Positions 37,601-49,600 of a stretch of DNA of 64,000 nt are shown here, in pieces (the stretch's first letter is position 1; every line of letters starts with the position of its first letter). The position numbers and the translations under genes were made by a program. The DNA is from Steromphala cineraria (taxonomy: Eukaryota; Mollusca; Gastropoda; Trochida; Trochidae): the NCBI GenBank assembly GCA_916613615.1, contig OU744735.1, forward strand, positions 56,479,582 through 56,543,581, in the 5' to 3' direction. The notes below the pieces were generated by a model. That model was not told the DNA's origin, did not search any database, and was given only the letters and a program-made list of their open reading frames with translations.

Positions 37601-40600
37601 TTTCTCACTCCACTCGATGAGATAGAAATGATATTCGGCAAAAACAATGAAATAGTCTCTATTTAGTCACTTCATGTCACTCTTCTGCTTGAGAACGACA
37701 CAAGAATCTGTGTCGCAACGTCGCATACAATGAACAAAGAAGTTGTCATCCATATATTCCTCTGCATTACTTCATGTTACAGTATACCCCTGCTTGTAGC
37801 AATTGAGCCCTCCCTATGTATGTATGTATGTAAGTGTTTATGATGCAGGTGGACAGTATCCAGCTGGAGGGTCGGACACTACTCACGGTGCCCGGGTATG
37901 ATAGGAAGGTTCCCTTTGGTCTTCTCACTTCCTTCGCCTACCCCGTACATGGCAGTGGTAGGTTTAATGAAGCAAAGCTGGAGTTCTTGTCTCAAGTCAT
38001 GTTCATTTCATAGTTTTTTTGAACCGGTGTCTCATTTTCTATTACAAGCAGATACTATTTGCATTCTCTCTTCCCACAGAGGTTGCTTCACTCACAAGTT
38101 CCTACAAAACCTTTGTTACTAGTTAACCATATTTTCTTGATTTCAAGACCTCCTTTCAATAAAGATTTAATACTATCATTATTTTCATCCAGTAAAATAT
38201 TGTGTTCAATATATATATCGAACTCTAGCATTGCTGGTGGGGAACATCAAAAAGTTTACACAAGGCTATCTTATATCACACCATTGAATCATTACTCAGA
38301 TCAGCACAATTAGAAAGGTACAGTAAACCCTGGTTATAATGCCAAACTGGATATAGTGCCATCTGCCAATGGTTTTTGGAACAAAAGTCAGTTTTCCCAG
38401 ACTATAATGCTAATGAAAACAAAACTGTTTAGTATATTGTTTCGACTTATTAAGGTTTATTGTCATGCCTCAACCCAATTGACACTGGATGCATATTGAT
38501 CGGTGGTTTATAGGCATTATTACTAGAGTGATATTCTACTTGCCTCAAATTGATTCTCAAAATTCATCACTTTTTAATGTAATTGCTTTTTTGCCAACAT
38601 GTTTCTAAATGCCTTACCTGAGTGTAATGCCAACCTGGATATAGTGCCATGTTTTCTAGTGAACAAATGGTGGCATTATAACCAGATTTACTGCATGAGT
38701 CAAAGACTCTCACAGCTTCAGTGTTGCTTCTCAATATACATTTCTTTCTGTTCAGACGAGGAGCTGATTGTTGCCACGACACGTCCGGAGACAATGCTGG
38801 GAGATGTTGGCGTGGCGATCCACCCTGACGACTCTCGATACAAACATCTACATGGGCAACATGTCCGCCATCCTTTCAACGGGAAACTACTTCCTGTCGT
38901 GTGTGACTCCTTCGTAGACACAGAGTTTGGGACAGGTGAAACAATTGTTGCTTTACTTGTGTTTATTTAGGTGAACAGTTATGCCAGCATCACATACCTG
39001 TAATGGTTGAAATATTGCCCAAGCCGCACTGAACAATTTCTCATTCAGCTTCTCTCAAATTTTAGTAAACTCAAATGCAAAATCAGTGTACAAATCACGG
39101 AATTTTTTTTGTCTTGTTGCAACCACTGCTTAGTGAATTCATTCCGAATGAATGATAAGATTGTAGACTGAAGTATCCAACTGTTTCCTCCCCTAATTAC
39201 CTCTACTTAATGATCAGGTGCAGTCAAGTTGACACCCGGACACGATCACAACGACTTCCAAGTGGGAGAGAGACACAGCCTCGACAAGCCCAACATTATA
39301 GACGACTCGGGCCATATGGTGGCGGTGCCGGACCGGTTCTCAGGCATGAAGCGGTTTGACGCTAGGAAACATGTCGTGAAGGCTCTGAAGGAACTGAACC
39401 TGTGGAGAGGAGAGGAGAGCCATGCTATGAGTGTACCAGTCTGCAGGTAGGTGTTGAAGCGAATGATTCATTTCCTACAGATTTCTTGACTTGTTTTATC
39501 TTGTATTAGTATTTCCAACAATAATGAACTTGAACTTGCTATATGAAAATTTTTCAGAAGCACCAGTTCAGTCTGATTAAAATTGACCTTGTTCAGAAAA
39601 ATAACAATTTCAAAATATGGACCCTACTTGGATAAGAACTTGTTCTAATAAGGGGTTTCCTCTCCACAACAGCCTGGTTGGTCTCATTCTTATGAACTGG
39701 CTCACTCAGTCACTCACTCCACTCCACTCCACTCCACTCCACTCCACTCCACTCCACTCCACTCCACCCCACTCCACTCCACTCCACTCCACTCCACTCC
39801 ACTCCACTCCACTCCACTCCACTCCACTCCACTCCACTCCACTCCACCCCACCCCACTCCACTCCACTCCACTCCACTCCACTCCACTCCACTCCACTCC
39901 ACTCCACTCCACTCCACTCCACTCCACTCCACTCCACTCCACTCCACTCCACTCTTATGAACATCCATTTAAGATTGACTTAACTTCCACCTATATTGCA
40001 GTCGATCTAGAGACATCGTGGAGCCCCGACTGAAGGATCAGTGGTTTGTGGACTGTCAGCAGATGGCTAGACAAGCAATGCAGGTTGGTCTTATCTAATT
40101 TCTCCTCTACAGATACATTTTGATTGTTTATTCAAAATAATGATCTAAAGTACAACTTCTGAATGAGAATTTTAGCTGTAAGAAAGCTGTCAGAATGAAA
40201 ACACAAAAATAACTGAAAGTATAAATGGCTAAACTGTAAATTATTTTATGTGTTCTTTTGTAAGTATCAGGACTAAATAAAACACATTTTATTGGGGAAA
40301 AAAATATGTACAAGCATACAAATCATTACAGAGGTTGCCTTAACATGCTTAAATAAGAAGTCACAAAATATTATTTGAAAATTTTGTTTACAGGCTGTAG
40401 AGACCGGTCAACTGGAACTGATTCCTGAATACCACAAGAAAATCTGGATGGACTGGCTCAGTGGCATCAGGTTAGAGCATTCCATATATTTTGTGTTTTA
40501 ACATTTCAGACCTGAAAGGCCACATTGATTTATGGCAATGTATGGCATGTTGTCCAAAATCTTTTAACAATCTTACTTCTTCTCCAGATAATTTGGTTCC

Positions 40601-43600
40601 AGACAATTGCTTCCAGAAAGGAGTTGTTTGTCATGTAACATCTGTAATAGGCTTTTAAAAGCTTGATAAGCTACAGAGGCAATGGCACATTTTTCAATGA
40701 CATGAACTAGAAAGAATGAATGTAACTCAATAATGTGTACCTGTTATATAACTGAAATATTGCTGAGAGCATGTAAACCCTACTATGTGGAGCACAGTGG
40801 TGTAGTGGTTAGCATTCTAGCCTCACACGCCAGAGACCAAGGTTCGAATCCTGTTGAAGGCACCAAAAATTTTCCACTTTGGTCTCATTCTGTGTTGTGT
40901 CCCTTGGCAAGGCACATTGCACTCAGTCCACCCAGCTGTTAAAAGGCTACCCGAAAATTGGATGTACTGACCTACGTGGTCGTGATTAGCGCTTAGTAGC
41001 AGCTGTGAAAGTACACTCCTTCGGGGTAATAATGTAGCGCTTTGAGCATGTCTTAGGACGCTGAAAAAAGGCGCAATATAAGTATGCATTTTATCATTAC
41101 TATTACTCATTGACTGATCAACTTGTCCACATGTCCAGAGACTGGTGTGTATCCAGACAGCTGTGGTGGGGTCACAGGATACCTGCATATAGGCTCGTCA
41201 ACCAGGTGAGATAACATGTCTATTCAGTCTAAGTAAACTCACCCCGATATCGAGTCTAGCAAGATGTAATAGGAGGTTGCGTCAGCCGACCTGATGCGAC
41301 CTGTAACTGAACCTTGCTAGACTCAACATTTGAGTAAAGGGGGTAATATTGAGGCTAAATTTACTTAGACTGCATGTCTATTGGCAGTATTTACTGTGAA
41401 AACATCACTTCCTGTTGATGAAAAGAAGTAATATACAAGGAACGGAAAAACAATGTTTGCTTTTATCAATCTGTTTATACAAACACCAAAAATATATATT
41501 TTGGTGAAAAATTAACATTTCACAGCAGGGATCTACTGCAATGCATTGTATCAGTCTTTAGGGGAAAATGAAACTAAACGTTTTATCAGAATTTAGGATC
41601 ATGGCTATAGAAAGATTGTAATGTCATCATCTGGTTTAATAATGATCATCTTTTTTGTTAATCTTTGTCATTGATACAATAATTGTTTTGATTTGGATAA
41701 ACTGATATTTGTTTTTCAATTTGATGCTATTGTTCGACCATCCAAGTGTCTCATTTAAATCAGATATACATCATTTTTACATACATACATATTTTATTGT
41801 GGAAATGGGGAAGAAGATGAATACCATATGTTGTTGATATGTCCATCTTATCACCATCTTCGTACAAGGTATATGAGTCAAAATCCTGAATAGTCCAATT
41901 TTTCCGTCCACTGATCAATTTTCACTTTTAATTTGGTTTAAGTATAATTTTTTAGATCTCATATGTGGAACAAGATCAATTGAGTAGAGCACATATCCTT
42001 TTTTATTTGTTCATAAAAAATATTGACTTTTAGAGATGACTTTTGATGTGATCTTATCAAATTTTGTCTGTCCCAAAGCAAGAAAGACAACTTTTACATA
42101 TAGTTTCTGACAAATTGCTTTGAAATTCAAAAATTCTGTTTGTGTGAAGTTATTCAGTAACAAAAGGGGTTTGGTATATACAGTTGAAAACTGAAAAATA
42201 ACTTTTCCTTTTTTGTGTTTATAGTTCAGAACACCTGTCACAGTAGTATGTGTCAATACTGCTACCATGACCAATGTTTGGAAAACAATAAACACTCATT
42301 TAGTCTGTTGCAAAGGTCACTTCCTTTTCTGGACCTACAACTTCATGTCTTCAAAATGGCATGTCATTGAATTTCAGTTCCTGCCAAGTTTCATCAAAAT
42401 CAAACATCAAGTGTACACAACTATCGATCTATGAATTATTTGCGTCAACACTGTCACCAACATTTCAGGGGTAAAAGAATATTTGTGAAATTCAATCTTA
42501 GAATAGTTTAAAGTGTGTTAAGAACATGCTTATCATGATATGTGCTTTTCTGTGTTGAGGGATCATTTATCATTTTATTGATTATTTACATCTAAGGATG
42601 TCAAAACTGCTACTGTCAATACTGCTACCGGATGAAAAGTGGCAGTTTTGACATTATGGTGGCAGTATTGACTATTTATTTCATATTTGTTAATAATAGG
42701 AACAGAAATTTTATAATTTGCTCTTATTGTATGTTTATATGTAGCCTTTATTAGACAGAATTAAGCACTTATATATTTGTGAGTGAATATACCCAAAATT
42801 AGTGTGATAGGGTTGAAACTCATCTTGACAGGTAGCAGTATTGACACGAATAGTGACAGTATGGACAAGTTCATCAAATAATCAATAAATAACTTACCTG
42901 TCCTGAAATAAATAAATGAAAATCTATTATTGTTTAAATATTTTTAATTGGGATGATTTTCACTTGGTTTTTTTATTGGAAAGCCTCTTTGAATTTTTGT
43001 TAAATGTGAAAAACATTTTGGTAGCAGTTATGACTAAAGTGGTGACAGTAGTTGACAATTCCTCAGATAATGCAAATTACAACTGGTTCCTGATCAAACT
43101 CAGGGGTTTCAATTTCATGAATTCCAACGTGATAAAAGAAGTTAAATTGAAAACATTAAAAAAGAAAATGTAACATTAATTGAAGGAAGATATTCTTCGT
43201 TATTGTTATAGCAGTAGCAGTATTGACATATCCGGTTGCAGTGATCACTGACTAATCTTAAATTTTCACTTTAATATGACATGAATAAAATAAATTTTCA
43301 GTTATAACACCTTTTCTTGAGCTGAAATGTCTTTAGATGTTTGTTAAAGTTTTGATAAATTTGTTTTCACACTCTTTGTAGCTTTTTTGTCATCTAACAT
43401 AGTAGCAGTTGTGACAACCTTTTTATCAGAATTGACAACATGTTTCCTTAATGAGTAATATATAAGTTCTTAACTTACCTTACCTTAGAGTTGCATGTTC
43501 CTATGCTTACCGACCAAGATTGAGACTCGTGTTGACGGGGCTATCTCTATGTGAACCAAGTAGTGATACAGGAAGTGACACGTCAATACGGGGACAGGTA

Positions 43601-46600
43601 TACCGGAAGGTAATACTCAATCACGTGATAACCAAAAACTCTCACTTTTTTCCGCCAGAAAAAGTCCGAAGGAGTCCGGAGAAGAGGGGAGGAAGAGTCC
43701 AACGATGGGCGGGATAAATCCTCTAAGGTAAGGTAAGTCTTTTAAACATCTAAAATATTTAGATTTTAATAAGTTCTTAACTTACCTTACCTTAGAGTTG
43801 CATACGATTCGACAGCAAGGCAGGTGGGTAGGACTCCAAGAGGACCATGCCAAACTGTGACCGTGCAGGCAGAGGAGACTGAGGGCGACGAATCTAAAAA
43901 GACACGAAAAACCAACAATCAACCAAGGCCTAAAGCAAAGCTAAGGTAAAGAAGAATAAAAAACAAACATCTTTACCTAACGAGCCGGCGGTTTGGTGAG
44001 TTGCTGAGCAAACACCAAAGGGCCAAAGGACTGTAAACCATCCACATCCTCCACCGCTAGGTCCCTGAGGTAGTGGGAAGCAAAGATGGTGGTGGATCTC
44101 CAAAAACAGCCCTCCATGATCGTAGGAACTGAACAGTTCCTGTGTAGAGCCATCGTGGAAGCCAAAGCCCGAAGTTCATGCGGGTTGTTGGCTGCAGGAT
44201 GGAGTAAGCCAGCAGCGTCATAGGCCGCTAAGATGGTCGAGCGGATCCACAAGGAGATGGAGTTCTTGTTAACCTCGCCCTTAACTGAGGGGGAAAAGGG
44301 GATGAACAGTCGTTTCCTGGTACCCCTTCTGCTGGCTGACTTGTCGATGTAGACCTTCAAGGCCCGGACAGGACAAAGAGCCAATTCTTCAACCTCTGAA
44401 GTAGCAACAATAGAGGACAACGGGGGGATGGTGAACATCCTGTCTGGCTGTCCAGGAAGCTGGTTCTTGGCAATAAAATCCCATAAGAGCCCCAAATGAA
44501 TAGAACCATGACGAGATTGCTCAAAACGGACACGAGTCACATACAGGGCGTGGACCTCACTGACCCGTGCCGCCGTGGCCATGGCGACCAGGAAAGCAGT
44601 CTTCCGAGACAGGTTCTCAAAGGAAGCAGATTCCAAAGGTTCGTAAGGACGCCCACGGAGATGCTGTAGAACCACATTCAGATCCCAGGCAGGAGGACGG
44701 AACTTCTTCTTCTGATCCTCCTGCTTGAAGGCCTTCAGCATAGCGATGAGTTCTGGGACTGTCGATATCTTAGTATCCCTCTTAACTGCCAGGACGGAGT
44801 TGATGGCAGAAAGGTACGTGCCAATAGTACTGCCTTTTAAGGAACGCTTATTCCGAAGGTACAGTAGGAATTCCGCAAGGAATTGGGGCGACGCCTTGAC
44901 AGGGTTCTGTGAATGTTCAGAGCAGAAACGTTCAAAGGAAAGCCACTTGTCGTCATACAGAGACCTGGTGGAAACTCTATGGGCCTTGGCAATAGTGTTG
45001 GCCACCTGCGTCGAGTAACCCTTCGATCTCAGAGCTTTCTTAAGATGGACCAAACGCAGAGATGAAACCTCTCTGGGTCCGGATGAGACAGGCGACTGTG
45101 GGGATGGCGAAGGAGGTTTGGCCAGGGAGGCAGAGGGTCTGGATCCCTTCCGACTAGATCTCTGAGATCTGGGAACCACGTCCTGGCCGGCCACCAAGGC
45201 GCGACCAAAATCAGACGTATCTGCTTGGTCTGTTTGAGCTTGTCTACTACCTTGGGAAGAAGGATTGGAGGAGGGAACGCATAAGCGTCCAGTCCTTCCC
45301 AAGAGAGCGACAGGGCGTCCACTGCCCAAGCTGCCGGATCTGGAAGAGGGGAGACGTACACCGGCAGCTGGTTGTTGAACTTGGTTGCAAAGAGGTCGAT
45401 CAAGGGTCTGGGATGGAGTTGGCAGATTAGATCGAACGCCTCCGGATGCAACATCCATTCGGTTGGCGAGGGCTTGTCCGGTCTGGACAAGGCGTCCGCT
45501 AGGACATTCCGGCAGCCCGGAATGTGACGAGCCCGCGTCTCCACGTTGTTTGAGTCTGCGAGATGAAACAACTGGAACGTAAGGTCTAGTAACCTCCTCG
45601 ACCCGGTGGTTCCCTGGTTGTTGATGAGATACACCACAGTGGAGTTGTCGGATACCACCAGAAGTCGAGACCCGCGCAGAAGCGGTATCCAATGCTGAAT
45701 CGCCAAGACTGCTGCCTGCAACTCTAGGTGATTGATGTGCCAGGATTTCCTCTCGTCTGACCACAGACCGGAGACTGTGTGATCGTTGAGGTGAGCCCCC
45801 CAGCCCAGGAGAGATGCGTCCACAAACAACTGATGAGTGGGAGTGAACTCGACCAAAGAGACTCCGACGCAAACGTTCGACTGGACCGTCCACCACGTCA
45901 GGTACTGGTGGAGGTGGAATGGTAGAGCGAACTCGGAGTCGAGGTCGTCGGCAAGAATACGAGGCTTGAGGAAATTCTGGAGAGGTCTCAGCATGAGTCT
46001 GCCTCTGATGGTGAGATCCTGTGCTGACGTTAGAAGACCGAGAAGGGACTGCCACGCCCTGAGTCTTAGGGGTTCCCGGAGAGCTTGATGGGCGAAAGCT
46101 ACAATCTTGCTCCACCTGTCGAGTGGAACAGACAGGCGAGCGAGATCGGTCTGGAAGTGACCTCCTATGAAGGTCAGACGTTGAGACGGAACCAGTGAGG
46201 ACTTCTCGACGTTGATTAACCATCCCAACTGATGTAGGAGTCTGCGAGCGAAGTCTGTCTGTCTGTGTAGCAGAGCTGACGAGGCATGGCTCATGAGGCA
46301 ATCGTCTATGTAGGGGTCGAACCGGATCCCCCGAAGATGTAGGAACTTGACGATCGGAGCCGTAATTCTCGTGAATAACCACGGAGCCGTAGAAATTCCA
46401 AACGGGAGCACCTTCCATTGATAGTGTCGATGATCCATGACGAATCGAAGGTACTTCCGATGGGGTTCGTAGATTGGCACATGGAGGTAGGCGTCCTGGA
46501 GATCGAGGCTGACCAGCCAGTCGTGAGGTTGGAGCTGGGAACGCAGCTGCTCCAGAGACACCATCCTGAAGTGAGGCGGGGTTTCCATGTAGCGTTCGTT

Positions 46601-49600
46601 GAAAACCGCCAGATTGTGGATCATCCTCAACTTGTCCGAGTTCTTCTTCGTGACAAGGAAGATGGGAGAGTAGAACCCTGGGGTGTCTATGGGTTCCAGC
46701 ACTTCTTCTATGGCCCTCTTCTCCAGCAGGATCTCTATATTGGAGAGAAGCTGAGCGTGAAGGGTCTTCGGATACACGCGTTACCGGGGCAGGTTGGTCA
46801 GAGGCGGAGACGAGGTCATTGGCAGCTTGAAACCTGTCTTGAGGATATCGAGAACGAAGGGATCTTCTAGGATTGTCCAGTTGGGCCAGAAGATCCCGAG
46901 TCTCCCGCCTACGGGGGTCTGGTGGATCGGGACGGCTGGGGGCGGGAGATCCCAGTCGTGGTTTCCCAGGGCATCAACGCCGCTTGTAGGACCTGAACTT
47001 GACCCCTGGGGTTCGGGGGCCCGTTCTGGACTGCTGAGGTTGAGACACAGGCTGCTTGTCGGTTTGTCGGCCTCTGCCTCTGTTGCCCTTCTGTGCTCCT
47101 CTAACCGAACTCCGACGCGGAATATAGTTAAACTTCGGCCTGTTGGAGAGGTTGATGGCAGAGTTCAACGCACGGATACCGGATAGGGTCACCTCAGTCT
47201 GAGTCAGTGCCGCATGTTCTTTATCAGGGATGCAGATACAAATTTTTGCCAATCGGACATTTCACGTATAAGCCGACCCGGAAGTAATATGTCTCAATTT
47301 TATTGATGGCATGAATTATTAAATAACTAGTTAAAAATTATCGATAGATAAGTTTCTGAATATATATTATTTATAATATATTATAGTATATAATACGCTG
47401 ATAATAATGTTTTTTTTCCAACAAATTTTAAATTTATTATCTCACGTAAATAAACGGTTGAACATGTGGTAATTTGTGCTTTGGTTCGAGACTACAATTT
47501 CCTAGAAAACTATAACACGTGGAAAAATGCGCTATGGTTCGAGATTACATTTTCTTAGAAAACTAGAACACGTGACTCAATTTTTTCAATTACGATAATA
47601 ATTTTTATCAAAAACATTCCTATTACTTATGTTTATGATGAACATATAGTATCACTATATTCTATCACGTAAATAAGCCTTATATGATGTTCAGTTACGA
47701 TAACAATTTTCAATGCGATCATTAAATATTCAAAATGGCGGCCATCGCTGCACATGCTAGTCATCTACATACCTGAAAAAACATGACGTTCAAATTCTCT
47801 TTACTCAATACATGACACTGAGATGATCCAATAATTAAAGATAACAAGGTAATTATGGCGTTTGAATACAGGATTAGTTGTTTCATTGATGACCGGTTCG
47901 TGTTTTCATGACCGATACAAGCGGGGCACTTGGCCTTTATTGATTGCTTGTTAGTCAACTCAGGCTTGTTTATCTGTTTGTTTAGTAATTCTTTGATTAT
48001 CTTCAATCGGTCAAATGACTTCTTGAATGTCCGACAGGTCACTTTTTCAATCGGTCAAACTGGATTCCCAATCGGACATGTCCGGCAAATAGACCGATTT
48101 CTGCATCCCTGTTCTTTATACACCTCAGGGATGAGGCCGGCAAAGACGGAGGGATGAGAGAAGGGAGCTCGCATTAAGGTCTTCTTGAATTCGTCACTCC
48201 AACCACAGGGAGCCAGGAGACCCGCACGACGAATGGTTAAGACATTAGCCAAGGCTGATCGGAGGTGCTCCACGATGTCGGCCAATGTCTTATGTTGCCA
48301 CCGCATCATGGTGGTGAGGTGGAAGATCCGGGACTTGTTCTCCTCAGTCAAATCCTGCAGGATAGCGTCCGTGGCCGAGGCCAGTGCCGAGATAGGTTTA
48401 AGCGTCCTCCGCAGTTCGGTGTCCAAGGCCATAAGTTTAGCATCGGTGACCTTGAACTGCTGTTGAGAAGCAGGGGATAACCGGCCCACAGACTCATCCT
48501 GGACTGCCGCACCGTCAGCAAAGTCTAAGGAATGCACCTTGTAGAGGTGTGAAGCATTCTTGGCCGCCTTGAACGTAGGGTTAAGGGAGAGTTTCTTAAA
48601 ATCTTCGTCCAAGGAGGCTATGGCGTCCAGAACCAAGGGGTGTGGAGGGATTAACAGGGTAGGCTCATCCCAAATAGCCTGCAGGCGTGGAGCATTAGGG
48701 CCTGGAGACGGACAGTTAACTAGCCTGTCGGCTACCCAGCCGGTGACCTGACTGATGTTGAGATGAGAGGGTCTGTCATCATCCTCTTCATCGACCTCAT
48801 CTTCCAACCGGTCCTCCTGGTCCTGCAACTGTAAGTGCGAACGGGACCTGGAAGGAGTAACTGGATCACGCTGCCTGGGAGATTCCGGAGAACGCTCTGG
48901 GGTGCGGAATTTCCTGGACGACGACACCGTACGACCCCTAGGAGAGGGAGTGCCCTGTGGGGGCGAAGGAGGAGGTCTGATCGGCGACACAGTGCGCTGA
49001 TCCTCTTGTCGAGAACGCTTGGGAGGCTGTTGTCGATCCCGAGGGTTGCTAGGAGTCTTGACAGGATCTCGCTTGCGAAGAGGAGAGCGAGACCGAGATC
49101 TAGAGTGATCCTTCCTAGGTGGATGAGGAGACTCCGAGCGCCGAGAGGAGCGCCGAGGAGAGCGTCGCGTCTTGGATGGGCGCCGAGGAGACTGCTTGGG
49201 GGAAGCAGACCGTCGAGGAGAGCGCCGGGAAGGCGAGGAGCGCCGATTAGAAGACGAGGAGCGCCGAGGGGAGCGCTGAGGAGAGCGCTGCGTCTTCGAG
49301 GAGCGCCGAGGAGAGCGCTGAGGAGAGCGCTGCGTCTTCGAGGAGCGCCGAGGGGACTGCTTGGGTGAAGCAGATCGTCGAGGAGAGTGCTGGGGAGGCG
49401 AGGAGCGCCGCTTGGACGACGTAGAGCGCTTGGAGGAGCCCTTCTTCTTAGGAGAGGGCGAAGAGGAGCGCTTAGGAGTCCTGTCTCTCGACTTGGAGGC
49501 TCGATCTGACGAAGGAGAGCGCCGATGAGAGGACGAGGAGCGCCTGGAGGAGCTCTGTCTAGAGGTAGAGGCCTTGGATGCCGACTTGGAACCTCTCTTG

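Noticed and set aside
39706..40033. ORFs of Ser-Thr-Pro-Leu-His or Glu-Trp-Ser-Gly-Val repeats
   Set aside because: Pentamer satellite read in several frames on both strands.
42916..43173. 85-codon ORF present identically in both 872-bp copies
   Set aside because: Conserved only because the DNA duplicated recently; low-complexity, no family resemblance.
45110..46418. N-terminal half of the 813-codon DIRS frame as a real protein
   Set aside because: It is the out-of-frame reading of the RT coding region; no recombinase sequence occurs before about 45.1 kb.
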